From: Streptomyces zhihengii
Lineage (GTDB): Bacteria; Actinomycetota; Actinomycetes; Streptomycetales; Streptomycetaceae
DNA: 64,000 bases
NCBI RefSeq assembly: GCF_016919245.1
Contig: NZ_JAFEJA010000001.1
Location: forward strand, 4,541,501-4,605,500
Direction: 5' to 3'
The position numbers were made by a program, and so were the translations under genes. Shown piece by piece: positions 49,063-57,042 of the stretch. Every line of letters starts with the position of its first letter. The first letter of the stretch is position 1. Under the pieces are notes generated by a model. The model did no database searches. It was not told where the DNA came from and worked only from the letters and a program-made list of their open reading frames with translations.

Positions 49063-50538
49063 ATGTTCTTCACCTACCTCCGGCGCGAACTGCGCCGCCG
49101 CAGGAAGGCGGCGCTCGTCGTCGCCTCGGGGCTCGCCCTCGGCATCGCCCTGGTCATCGTCGTCAACTCCGTGGCGTCCGGCATGAACCGGGCGCAGGAC
49201 AAGGTCCTCGAATCCCTCTACGGACTCGGCACCGACATGACCGTCACCAAGGCCGCGGAACCGCCCGGCGAGGGCCAGACCGTGCGGCGGCCCCGGTTCG
49301 AGTTCGACGCGCAGGACAGCGGCGACGACGCCGAGCAGAGCCAGGACATCGTGATGGTCCAGGGCTTCGAGTCGCTCCCGGCGGCCACCGTGTCCGACGT
49401 CGCCGGCCAGGACGGCGTCGCCGACGCCGTCGGCGGGCTCAGCATCCGCGTCATGAAGGTCGACGGCGCGTTCACGCGCGGCGAGGTGCAGCAGATGCCC
49501 CGTCAGGGCGGCCCCGGAGCGGGCGGCGGGGGCACCGGCGGCGGCGAGGTCCGCGGCGGCGGCGCCGCCTTCGACGTCGACTCGTACAGCGCCTACGGGA
49601 CGGACGTGACGAAGCAGGACCTCGGCCCGCTGACCTCCTCGAAGATCACCTCCGGGCGCGCCTTCACCGAGGCCGACGCGAAGGCCGACGTGGCCGTCCT
49701 CGACAGCGCCTGGGCCAAGGAGAAGGAACTCGCCGTCGGCGGGACCCTCACCGTCTCCGGCACCGCGTACAAGGTCATCGGGATCGCCACCGCCGACAGC
49801 GGGGACGCCACGGCCGACGTCTACCTCCCGCTCGCCGAGGCCCAGACCCTCGCCGACGCCGCGGGCAAGGTGACCACCGTCTACGTCAAGGCCACCGACT
49901 CGCAGCGGATCGACGGGGTCAAGCAGGCCATCCAGAAGAACATCTCCGGCACCACGGTGACCACCTCCGCCGACCTCGCCGACACCGTCTCCGGCTCCCT
50001 GTCCACCGCGTCCGACCTCGCCTCCGGCGTCGGCAAGTGGCTCTCCTGGCTGGTGCTCGCCGCGGCGTTCCTGGTGGCCGGACTGCTGACGTCCGCCGCC
50101 GTCAGCCGCCGGGTGCGGGAGTTCGGCACCCTGAAGGCGCTGGGCTGGCGCAGCGGCCGGGTCACCCGGCAGGTCGCCGGCGAGGCGCTCGTCAACGGAC
50201 TCGTCGGCGGTGCGCTCGGCATCGGCCTCGGACTGCTGGGCGCCTGGCTCATCACCACCTTCAGCCCCACGCTGACCGCCCAACTGGGCGGTGCGGCGGG
50301 CGGCGGGGCCGCCCAGGGCGGCTTCGGCGGCGGGATGCGGGCCGGCGGCCCGGGCGGCGGCGACGGCCCCGGGGCCTCCGCACGCGCCCTGGACATCGTG
50401 CTCACCGCGCCCGTCTCGCTGACCACCATCGGCCTGGCCGTCGCGCTCGCCGTCGCCGGCGGGCTGGTGGCGGGCGGCTTCGGCGGCTGGCGCGCCTCGC
50501 GCCTGCGTCCGGCGGACGCGCTGCGCCGCGTCGAGTGA
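49063..50538 (+). CDS. ABC transporter permease (MacB/FtsX family)
   Basis: 491 residues: one N-terminal membrane helix (KAALVVASGLALGIALVIVVNSVASGM), a large extracellular MacB_PCD-like domain (about 50-300, with a GGPGAGGGGTGGGEVRGGGAA loop that is Gly-rich), and three C-terminal helices with the FtsX core (LVLAAAFLVAGLLTSAAVSRRVREFGTLKALGWRSGRVTRQVAGEAL). Such permeases drive export or extrusion of peptides or lipoproteins by pushing on the external domain. The matching ATPase gene follows 43 bp downstream. Probably activated by a two-component system. Confidence 0.92.
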   Translation: MFFTYLRRELRRRRKAALVVASGLALGIALVIVVNSVASGMNRAQDKVLESLYGLGTDMTVTKAAEPPGEGQTVRRPRFEFDAQDSGDDAEQSQDIVMVQGFESLPAATVSDVAGQDGVADAVGGLSIRVMKVDGAFTRGEVQQMPRQGGPGAGGGGTGGGEVRGGGAAFDVDSYSAYGTDVTKQDLGPLTSSKITSGRAFTEADAKADVAVLDSAWAKEKELAVGGTLTVSGTAYKVIGIATADSGDATADVYLPLAEAQTLADAAGKVTTVYVKATDSQRIDGVKQAIQKNISGTTVTTSADLADTVSGSLSTASDLASGVGKWLSWLVLAAAFLVAGLLTSAAVSRRVREFGTLKALGWRSGRVTRQVAGEALVNGLVGGALGIGLGLLGAWLITTFSPTLTAQLGGAAGGGAAQGGFGGGMRAGGPGGGDGPGASARALDIVLTAPVSLTTIGLAVALAVAGGLVAGGFGGWRASRLRPADALRRVE

Positions 50539-50581
50539 CGCGCCACGCCACCCTTTCCCCATCGCACAACAGGAGTTGCAG

Positions 50582-51262
50582 ATGTACCAGCTCAGCGGCG
50601 TCACCAAGGGCTACCGGCGGGGCAAGGACACCGTACGCGCCCTCGACGGGGTCGACCTCACCATCGAGGACGGCGACCGCCTGGTGATCAAGGGCCCGAC
50701 CGGGGGCGGCAAGTCCACGCTGCTCCAGATGCTCGGAGGGCTCGACCGGCCGACCGAGGGGAGCGTGCTGCTCGACGGCACGGACCTCGCGACCCTGCCG
50801 GAGGCCCGGCTGACCCGGGTGCGCGCGGAGAAGATCGGGTTCGTCTTCCAGGGGTTCAACCTGATCCCGACGCTGACCGCCCAGGAGAACGTGGAGACCG
50901 CGCTCGTCCCCCTCGGCCTGCGCGCCGCCGAACGCCGCGAACGCGCGGCCGACGCGCTGGCGTCGGTGGGGCTCGGGGAGCGGCTGCGCCACGTGCCGGG
51001 GGAGCTGTCCGGCGGGCAGCAGCAGCGGGTGGCGATCGCGCGGGCGCTGGTGAAGCGCCCGGCGGTACTGCTCGCCGACGAACCGACCGGGAATCTCGAC
51101 GAGTCGATGCGGGACGAGGTGATGGACGTCCTGGAGACCCTGTGGCAGGAGCACGCCTTCACCTTCGTGATGGTCACCCACGACTCCGCCCTCACGAAGC
51201 GCGCCCGCCGCGTGGCGACGATCCGCGCGGGGCGCGTGACAGTCCGCGAACAGGTGGGGTGA
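50582..51262 (+). CDS. ABC transporter ATP-binding protein (LolD/MacB type)
   Basis: 226 residues: Walker A GPTGGGKST, Q-loop FVFQGFNLIP, signature LSGGQQQR, Walker B AVLLADEPTGNLD, and H-loop VMVTHD. The sequence is of the LolD/MacB ATPase class, which pairs with the MacB-type permease encoded 43 bp upstream. ATG 50582 follows aggag with 6-nt spacing; a TTG at 50576 is less likely. Note that Walker A is G-P-T-G-G-G-K-S, one residue different from the usual G-P-S-G-S-G-K-S, with no expected loss of function. Confidence 0.95.
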   Translation: MYQLSGVTKGYRRGKDTVRALDGVDLTIEDGDRLVIKGPTGGGKSTLLQMLGGLDRPTEGSVLLDGTDLATLPEARLTRVRAEKIGFVFQGFNLIPTLTAQENVETALVPLGLRAAERRERAADALASVGLGERLRHVPGELSGGQQQRVAIARALVKRPAVLLADEPTGNLDESMRDEVMDVLETLWQEHAFTFVMVTHDSALTKRARRVATIRAGRVTVREQVG

Positions 51263-51750
51263 GCCCCCGGGGGCCTTTCCGCCTGTGTGGGGTGCGGTTT
51301 TCGGGGTGCGCATCTTCAGCCCGTCCGGCGATTGAGGACACCGTGCGCAGCGCGGTGCTGCGGCCACCGGGGTGCACCGCCCCGGGTGCGCGGCCGGGTC
51401 CGGCGGGGCTCTGCCCCGCACCCCGCGCCTCAAACGCCGGCGGGGCTGAAAGGAAGCGCACCGGCCCTGTGCGCGCGGCCCGGTCCGGCGGGGCGGAAAG
51501 GAAGCGCACCGGCCCTGTGCGCGCGGCCCGGTCCGGCGGGGCTCTGCCCCGCACCCCGCGCCTCAAACGCCGGCGGGGCTGAACCCTCCCAGCCCGTCCG
51601 GCGTTTGAGGACACGGCCGGAGGCCGTGCCGGGGCCACCGGGGCGCACCGCCCCGGCGTGCGCATCCCGGTCCGGCGGGGCTGGAAGGAAGCGCACCGCC
51701 CCCGGATGCGCGGCCCGGTCCGGCGGGGCTGAAAGGCGGCCCCACGAGGG
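51263..51750. repeat. Intergenic repeat cluster between ABC operon and murQ
   Basis: 488 bp of GC-rich repeats with no gene. Included are two copies of a roughly 95-bp element (51317-51410 and 51590-51682) that begins cagcccgtccggcg, a 48-bp tandem duplication (51448 and 51496), and a 50-bp near-palindrome (51561-51610, cctcaaacgccgg...ccggcgtttgagg) that may terminate both convergent transcripts. Confidence 0.75.
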
Positions 51751-52677
51751 TCAGCCGGTCTCCGTGAGGGCCGCGCGGAGGTGGCCGCGGGAGGCGGAGA
51801 GGAGGGACGCCGCACGCCCCGCGTCCACCCCTCCCAGGATCACCAGGATCGCGTGCTTCACCTCCCCGCCCGTCGCCGCCAGAGCCGCCTCGATCTCCGC
51901 GTCGGACGCGTCCGTCGCCAGCGCGACGATCCTGCGGGAGCGGGCGTGCAGCTTGTCGTTGGAGGCGCGGACGTCCACCATCAGGTTCCCGTATGTCTTG
52001 CCCAGGCGGATCATCGTGATCGTCGAGATCATGTTGAGGACCAGCTTCTGCGCCGTCCCCGCCTTCAACCGCGTCGAGCCGGTGAGTAGTTCGGGCCCGG
52101 TCACCACCTCGACGGCGTGCTCCGCCGCCGCCCCCAGCGCGCTGTCCGCGTTGCACGACAGCCCGATGGTGAGCGCTCCCAGCGCCCGCGCGTGCTCCAC
52201 CGCGCCGATCGCGTACGGCGTGCGGCCCGAGGCGGAGATGCCGACCACCGTGTCGTCCGGGCCGGCCTTCAGTGCGTCCAGGTCGGCCGCGGCGAGTTCC
52301 TTGCTGTCCTCCGCGCCCTCGACCGCCTTGACCATCGCCGACGGGCCGCCCGCGATCAGGCCCACGACCTCCGACGGGTCGGTGTTGAACGTCGGCGGGC
52401 ACTCGCTCGCGTCGAGCACGCCCAGCCGCCCCGCCGTGCCGGCGCCCGCGTAGATCAGCCGGCCGCCGCGGGCCATCCGCTCGGCGGTGGCGTCGATCGC
52501 GGCGGCGATGACGGGAAGCCGGGCGGCGACGGCGGCGGGGACGGAGGTGTCCTCGCCGTTCATGATCCGCGCGATCTCCAGGGTGGGCAGGCGGTCGATG
52601 TCGGCCAGGTCGGGGCGGAACGCCTCGGTCGTCAGCGAGGCGAGCTGGGCGCGGAGTTCACCGTAGGTGGAGGTCAT
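51751..52677 (-). CDS. murQ: N-acetylmuramic acid 6-phosphate etherase MurQ
   Basis: 308 residues. MurQ cleaves the lactyl ether of MurNAc-6-P to GlcNAc-6-P and D-lactate during cell-wall recycling. The SIS fold shows LIYAGAGTAGRLGVLDASECPPTF, VVGISASGRTPYAIGAVEHAR, IGLSCNADSALGAAAEHAV, and STRLKAGTAQKLVLNMISTITMIRLGKTYGNLMVDV, matching the family throughout. The product GlcNAc-6-P is the NagA substrate, linking it to the nagKA operon of this window. An RpiR-type SIS regulator lies upstream on the same strand. Confidence 0.96.
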   Translation of the reverse strand: MTSTYGELRAQLASLTTEAFRPDLADIDRLPTLEIARIMNGEDTSVPAAVAARLPVIAAAIDATAERMARGGRLIYAGAGTAGRLGVLDASECPPTFNTDPSEVVGLIAGGPSAMVKAVEGAEDSKELAAADLDALKAGPDDTVVGISASGRTPYAIGAVEHARALGALTIGLSCNADSALGAAAEHAVEVVTGPELLTGSTRLKAGTAQKLVLNMISTITMIRLGKTYGNLMVDVRASNDKLHARSRRIVALATDASDAEIEAALAATGGEVKHAILVILGGVDAGRAASLLSASRGHLRAALTETG

Positions 52678-52784
52678 GGAGGGCGGCTCTGCTTTCTCGG
52701 GCGTACGGCGAGGCGGGGCGGATCGGGAGCGGCGGGTGCGGGTGCCGGGTGCTGGTGCGGGTGCCTGCGGCGGGTGCCGACGGG

Positions 52785-53702
52785 TCAGCGGCTGCGCGGG
52801 CTGTGGCGGTGTGCGAGTGCCTCGTACGACGCGGCGAGGGCAGGAGCCGCCGACTCGTAGGTGCGCTGCGCCACGCCGATGAACAGGCAGTCGACGACGA
52901 GCAGTTGGCTGGTCCGCGAGGACATCGCGGCCGGGCGCAGCTCGCTCTCGCGGGCCGTCGAGGTGGTCAGCACATGGTCGGCGTACTGCGTCACGGGGCC
53001 GTCCGGGCGGCCGGTGATCGCGACCGTCGTCGCGCCGCGGTCGAAGGCCACCCGCAGCGGCTCGATGACGTCGCCCGTCGACCCGGAGTGGGTGATGGCG
53101 ATGGCGACGTCGCCCGAGCGGAGCTGCACCGCGTTGGTCACGGCGAGGTGGGGATCGGTGTGGGCGTGGGCGATGAGCCCGATCCGCAGCAGCTTCTGCG
53201 CCAGGTCCATGCCGACGAGCGAGGAGGCGCCGACGCCGTAGATGTCGATCCGCCGGGCCGTGGAGGCCGCGGCGACCGCCGCGCCGAGCTGCACGGTGTC
53301 CAGGCCGGCGGCGGTGTCGGCGAGGGTCTGCTGCTCGTCGTAGGCGAGCTTGGCGACGACGTCGCCTATCGGGTCGTCGACGGCGATGTCGGTGGTGAGG
53401 GCCGGCGCGCGGCCGGACTGCTGGTGGGCGGCGAGGCCGGCGAGGGCCAGGCGCAGGTCGCGGTAGCCGGGATAGCCGAGGAGACGGGCGGTGCGGACCA
53501 CGGTCGCCTCGCTGGTGCCCGTGAGCTCCGCGAGTCCGGTGACCGTGAGGGCCGCGCAGCCGGCCGGGTCGTCGGCGACGGCTTCGGCGACCCGCTGCAT
53601 GGAGCGGGTCATGGACGGGGAGAGCGTACGCACCTTCGCCGCGAGCGCGGCGGGGGCGGGCGGTGCCTCACCGTTGAAAATTTCCTTCACTGGATAGGTC
53701 AC
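52785..53702 (-). CDS. MurR/RpiR-family regulator with SIS domain
   Basis: 305 residues. N-terminal HTH_6 (MTRSMQRVAEAVADDPAGCAALTVTGLAELTGTSEATVVRTARLLGYPGYRDLRLAL) and C-terminal SIS sugar-phosphate domain (RRIDIYGVGASSLVGMDLAQKLLRIG, VAIAITHSGSTGDVIEPLRVAFDRGATTVAITGRP). It is probably the regulator of murQ, sensing MurNAc-6-P or a related sugar phosphate. 107 bp separate the two genes. GTG 53702 begins just inside one operator-like repeat. Confidence 0.93.
   Translation of the reverse strand: MTYPVKEIFNGEAPPAPAALAAKVRTLSPSMTRSMQRVAEAVADDPAGCAALTVTGLAELTGTSEATVVRTARLLGYPGYRDLRLALAGLAAHQQSGRAPALTTDIAVDDPIGDVVAKLAYDEQQTLADTAAGLDTVQLGAAVAAASTARRIDIYGVGASSLVGMDLAQKLLRIGLIAHAHTDPHLAVTNAVQLRSGDVAIAITHSGSTGDVIEPLRVAFDRGATTVAITGRPDGPVTQYADHVLTTSTARESELRPAAMSSRTSQLLVVDCLFIGVAQRTYESAAPALAASYEALAHRHSPRSR
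53675..53689. promoter_or_regulatory. RpiR-type operator-like repeat 1 (inside the start of murR-like gene)
   Basis: TGAAAATTTCCTTCA: inverted TGAAA/(C)TTCA with one mismatch, 11-25 bp after the GTG start. Confidence 0.5.
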
Positions 53703-53705
53703 CTA

Positions 53706-53720
53706 TGAAAGGTATTTTCA
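53706..53720. promoter_or_regulatory. RpiR-type operator-like repeat 2
   Basis: TGAAA-GGTAT-TTTCA, perfect 5-bp arms, 3 bp upstream of the GTG start. The two repeats are 31 bp apart, about three helical turns, which suits a dimer-of-dimers regulator. Confidence 0.65.
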
Positions 53721-53769
53721 GAATTCGCCCCCCGTCAAGACCCCCGGGCGGCGCGGGACAATGGGGCCC

Positions 53770-54126
53770 ATGGACGAGACGAACCCGCTGGAGCAGGCCC
53801 TGCATGCCGCCCGGGCCATGGTCCTCGCGGACCTCGCCGCACGTGATGTGGCGGACGCGGACGTCGTCTCCCTCGTGGAGGACGCCGTCACGCACCGCCG
53901 CTGGTGGGTGGAGCAGTGGCCCGACGGGGCCGCCTTCGTGACGGGGCTGGTGGCCCAGGACGTGCAGGACGCGCTGCTGGAGCGGTACGGCCGCTGGCCG
54001 CTGTGCCCGGTCTGCGACGCGGGCGACCCGCACGCGCTGGAGGTCGACCCGGAGCTGGGCGCCGATCCGCGCTGGGTGTGCGCGAAGGCCGGGGCCGTGG
54101 TGGCCCCGGTGGGCAGTCTGCGGTGA
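53770..54126 (+). CDS. Conserved-type hypothetical protein (118 aa)
   Basis: 118 residues (121 from ATG 53761). Helical first part (NPLEQALHAARAMVLADLAARDVADADVVSLVEDAVTHRRWWVEQWPDG) then LLERYGRWPLCPVC...HALEVDPELGADPRWVCAKAGAVVAPVGSL. The CPVC plus a later C could bind zinc, like a small treble-clef. No known function. It is coupled to the DUF4031 gene by a GTGA overlap. The family is common in Streptomyces as the first of this two-gene pair. Confidence 0.78.
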   Translation: MDETNPLEQALHAARAMVLADLAARDVADADVVSLVEDAVTHRRWWVEQWPDGAAFVTGLVAQDVQDALLERYGRWPLCPVCDAGDPHALEVDPELGADPRWVCAKAGAVVAPVGSLR

Positions 54127-54392
54127 CGGTCTACATCGACCCGCCGAACTGGCCCGGGCACGGGCGCATGTGGTCGCACCTGGTCAGCGACGTCTCCTTC
54201 GAGGAGCTGCACGCCTTCGCGGACGCGATCGGGTGTCCGCGCCGGGCGTTCGAGCGCGATCACTACGACGTGCCGTCGCACCGCTACGCGGACGCGGTGG
54301 GGGCGGGGGCGGTGGAGATCGGCTCGAAGGAACTGGTCCACCGGATCACGGCGGCGGGCCTCCGCCGCCCGAAACACCGCCCGCCGCCGTAG
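54123..54392 (+). CDS. DUF4031 family protein
   Basis: 89 residues: VTVYIDPPNWPGHGRMWSHLVSDVSFEELHAFADAIGCPRRAFERDHYDVPSHRYADAV. DUF4031 is a small actinobacterial domain with conserved D-x-P, W-x-H-L and HYDVP residues; no activity is known to me. GTG 54123 lies in the previous stop codon. Confidence 0.92.
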   Translation: MTVYIDPPNWPGHGRMWSHLVSDVSFEELHAFADAIGCPRRAFERDHYDVPSHRYADAVGAGAVEIGSKELVHRITAAGLRRPKHRPPP

Positions 54393-54485
54393 CGCTTCGG
54401 CCCCACGGGCGTGCGGCTCCGGGCGGCCGTTGTCACTCAGCCCGTCCGGGGTCCCCTTCCGGAGGCGGGCCGCGCTGTGCAACTC

Positions 54486-54580
54486 CAGCCCGTCCGGCGA
54501 TCGAGGACACCGCGCGCAGCGCGGTGCCCCGGCCACCGGGCGCACCGGCCCCGTGCGCGCGGCCCGGTCCGGCGGGGGCC
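54486..54580. repeat. Dispersed intergenic element copy (95 bp)
   Basis: Near-match to 51317-51410 (starts cagcccgtccggcgatcg, ends ggtccggcggggg). Lies between DUF4031 and the MFS drug exporter, both pointing at it. Confidence 0.65.
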
Positions 54581-54598
54581 GAAAGCAGCGCGGCCCGG

Positions 54599-55858
54599 TC
54601 AGTCGGTGGGGCGGAGGGACGCGGGGGAGGGGGCCTCGATCGGGGACGGGGCTCCCATGGAGCCCGTCACCACACGGGAGCGGCTGTGCAGCCGCAAGGA
54701 GACGGCGACCAGCACGATCGCCACCAGCGTCATCCCCGCCCCCGCCCACGCCGTCGAGGCGAACCCGAGCCCCGCGTCGATCACGGTGCCGCCCAGCCAG
54801 GGTCCACCCGTGTTGCCCAGGTTGAACGCCGCCGTCGTCGTCGCGCCCGCCAGCGTCGGGGCCGCGCCCGCGCCGTTGAACATGCGCGCGTTGAGCGCGG
54901 GCGCCGTGTAGAACGCGGACAGGCCGAGCAGGAACGACAGGGCGACCACCGCGACCGGGCTGGAGGCGAACAGCGCGAGCGCCGCCAGCAGCACGGTGGA
55001 GGCGGCGGTGCCGGAGAGCAGCACGCCGAAGAGGTGGGCGTCGGCCACCCGCCCGCCGACCGTCGTGCCGACCAGCGCGCCGAGGCCGAAGAGCGCCAGC
55101 ACCGTCGGCACCCAGCCGTCCGGCAGCCCGGCGACGTCGGTGAGCAGCGGCGCGAGGTAGGAGAAGGCGCAGAACACGCCGCCCGCCGCGAGCGCGGTCA
55201 CCGCGATCGACAGCCACACCTGCCGGTCGCGGTAGATCGACAGCTCGCCCTTCAGCCGGGGGCGCTGCTCGGGCAGCGGGATGCGCGGGATGAGCGTCAC
55301 CACGCCGACGAGGGCGATCGCGGACGCCGCGCCCACCGCCCAGAACGCCGAGCGCCAGCCCAGGTGCTCCCCGAGGAACGCGCCCGCCGGGACACCCAGC
55401 ACATTGGCGATCGACAGTCCGCCGATCATCACGGCCATCGCCCGGGCCCGTGACGTCCGGGGCACCATCGCGATGGCGACGGCCGCGCCCACGGCCCAGA
55501 AGCCGGCGCACGCCAGCGCGCTGATCACCCGCGAGGCGAAGAGGATCTCGTACGTGGGCGCCAGCGCCCCCGCGATCTGGCCGACGCCGAACACCGAGAT
55601 CAGCGTGACCAGGGTGGTCTTGCGCGGCAGCCGCAGCGTCGCGACCGCAAGCAGCGGCGCGCCGACCACCATGCCGATGGCGAACGCGGAGATCAGCAGC
55701 CCGGCGCTGGGGATCGAGACGTCCATGTCCTCGGCGATCGGCGGCAGCAGCCCGGAGAGCATGAACTCGCTGGTCCCGAGCGCGAAGACGGACAGGCCGA
55801 GTATGTAGACGGCGAGCGGCATACGGGTGCCGGCGGGTCGTGCGGAAGGATCGGGCAT
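54599..55858 (-). CDS. Cmx/CmlR-family chloramphenicol exporter (MFS)
   Basis: 419 residues with 12 hydrophobic segments. MPLAVYILGLSVFALGTSEFMLSGLLPPIAEDMDVSIPSAG, SAFAIGMVVGAPLLA and FWAVGAAVAIAMVP are typical of the Cmx/CmrA/CmlR group of drug:H+ antiporters (DHA12 family). S. coelicolor and S. lividans carry a related chromosomal chloramphenicol-resistance exporter. Substrates may include chloramphenicol, but this needs testing. ATG 55858 is chosen; MPLAVY (55822) is alternative. An inverted repeat covers the start codon. Confidence 0.88.
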   Translation of the reverse strand: MPDPSARPAGTRMPLAVYILGLSVFALGTSEFMLSGLLPPIAEDMDVSIPSAGLLISAFAIGMVVGAPLLAVATLRLPRKTTLVTLISVFGVGQIAGALAPTYEILFASRVISALACAGFWAVGAAVAIAMVPRTSRARAMAVMIGGLSIANVLGVPAGAFLGEHLGWRSAFWAVGAASAIALVGVVTLIPRIPLPEQRPRLKGELSIYRDRQVWLSIAVTALAAGGVFCAFSYLAPLLTDVAGLPDGWVPTVLALFGLGALVGTTVGGRVADAHLFGVLLSGTAASTVLLAALALFASSPVAVVALSFLLGLSAFYTAPALNARMFNGAGAAPTLAGATTTAAFNLGNTGGPWLGGTVIDAGLGFASTAWAGAGMTLVAIVLVAVSLRLHSRSRVVTGSMGAPSPIEAPSPASLRPTD

Positions 55859-55891
55859 GACAGGTGCCAACGACGGCGTCGTACCTGTCAT
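55857..55891. promoter_or_regulatory. 35-bp inverted repeat over the start of the Cmx-like gene
   Basis: ATGACAGGT ... ACCTGTCAT with perfect 9-bp arms; the inner part also pairs (ACGAC/GTCGT around GGC). It overlaps the first codon of the exporter gene. It could be a TetR/other repressor operator or a translational hairpin that hides the start. Confidence 0.7.
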
Positions 55892-55910
55892 TCCCCGGGG
55901 CCGGGGCGTC

Positions 55911-56618
55911 TCACGATGCGGCCAGCAGCTCCAGCTCCACGGTGAGGTTGTGGCGGGCCGCCCGCTCCCAGTGCTCCCGTCCGTACGGGGTGCGGAACAG
56001 CGCGGGCAGCGCCAGGAGCTGCCGCAGCACCGCGGCCCGCCCGTCGCGGAACGCCTCCTCCGGCACGAAGGCGTACTCCTCGCGCACGGCCGCCGCGTAG
56101 GCGGCGTACGCCTGCGGGGCGGCGGCCAGGATCGCGAGGTCGGCGTCGCAGAGGGCCTCGCCGTCGGCGTCGCCGGGGGCGGGGTCGTGGGTGACGGTGA
56201 GGCGCACCAGCCGGGCGACCTCGGCGGTGCGCCGCTCGTCGACGCCCAGCTCGGCGAGGGCGCGTTCCGCGAGGCGGGCGGAGCGCTCCTCGTTCTCGGA
56301 GCGGTCCGGCAGGTAGACGGCGTCGTGGAACCAGGCCGCGAGGCGGACGACCGCGGGGTCGTGGGCGTGGTCCGCGAGCTCGTCGATCCGGTCGAGGACG
56401 GCGACGAGGTGGTCGGTGGTGTGGTATCGGCGCTGCGGTTCGGCCCAGCGGGCGAGCAGGGAATCGGCGTACCGGTGGTCGGGGTCGGGGTCGGGGTGCC
56501 TGGGCCCGCCCGTGCCGCCCGTGCTGCCCGCGGCATCCGTGTCGAGGGCGTCGAGCAGGGTGGTGCGCCAGCGCGTGCGGAGGGCGTCGTGGGCGGGGTG
56601 CGCGGGGAGTGCGGGCAT
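55911..56618 (-). CDS. HD-domain metal-dependent phosphohydrolase-like protein
   Basis: 235 residues. RYHTTDHLVAVL and RLAAWFHDAVY provide the His/HD metal ligands of an HD-superfamily hydrolase, with a later CDADLAIL Asp. The group is annotated as predicted metal-dependent phosphohydrolases; nucleotide substrates are typical. ATG 56618 (MPALPAHPAHD) is chosen because the upstream in-frame sequence is repeat DNA. Alone on its transcript. Confidence 0.88.
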   Translation of the reverse strand: MPALPAHPAHDALRTRWRTTLLDALDTDAAGSTGGTGGPRHPDPDPDHRYADSLLARWAEPQRRYHTTDHLVAVLDRIDELADHAHDPAVVRLAAWFHDAVYLPDRSENEERSARLAERALAELGVDERRTAEVARLVRLTVTHDPAPGDADGEALCDADLAILAAAPQAYAAYAAAVREEYAFVPEEAFRDGRAAVLRQLLALPALFRTPYGREHWERAARHNLTVELELLAAS

Positions 56619-56994
56619 GCGCCCATTGTGCCGCCGACGGGGGTGGCTCAGCGGGGTGCGGGGCGGAGCCCCGCCGGAGCGGGCTGCGCGTGCAGCTCGG
56701 CTGCGCGCCGGTGGCCGCGGCACGCCCTGCGGGCGTGTCCTCAAGCGCCGGACGGGCTGGGTTCTCGCCGGACGGGCTGGTTCTCGGTGCCGCCGTGGAT
56801 CAGGTGCGCGCCCGGTGGTCGAGGTACGGCCTGCGGGCGTGTCCTCAAGCGCCGGACGGGCTGGGTTCTCGCCGGACGGGCTGGTTCTCGGTCCCGCCGT
56901 GGATCAGGTGCGCGCCCGGTGGTCGAGGTACGCCCTGCGGGCGTGTCCTCAAGCGCCGGACGGGCTGGGTTCTCGCCGGACGGGCTGAAAAAGC
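56619..56994. repeat. 104-bp tandem repeat (2.6 units) upstream of HD gene
   Basis: Copies start at 56726, 56830 and 56934 (period 104 bp); the third is cut short near 56987. Each unit begins cctgcgggcgtgtcctcaag and includes the element core cctcaagcgccggacgggct. Copies differ by a few bases only. No gene is visible in the gap. It lies upstream of the HD-gene start and beyond the copA terminator. Confidence 0.85.
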
Positions 56995-57020
56995 GGCGCC
57001 CTCCCGGGAGGGAGGGCGCC
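56995..57020 (-). terminator. Intrinsic terminator of copA
   Basis: 10-bp stem ggcgccctcc / ggagggcgcc with a 6-nt loop; on the minus strand it is followed by gcTTTTTc, a true U-run. Starts 23 bp past the copA stop. Confidence 0.88.
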
Positions 57021-57042
57021 TCGGGTGTGAGGGCGGCGGTTC

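Noticed and set aside
49501..49566. Glycine-rich stretch in the ABC permease as a frameshift or misassembly
   Set aside because: The frame stays open and the flanking MacB-type domain is continuous; it is a plausible flexible external loop.
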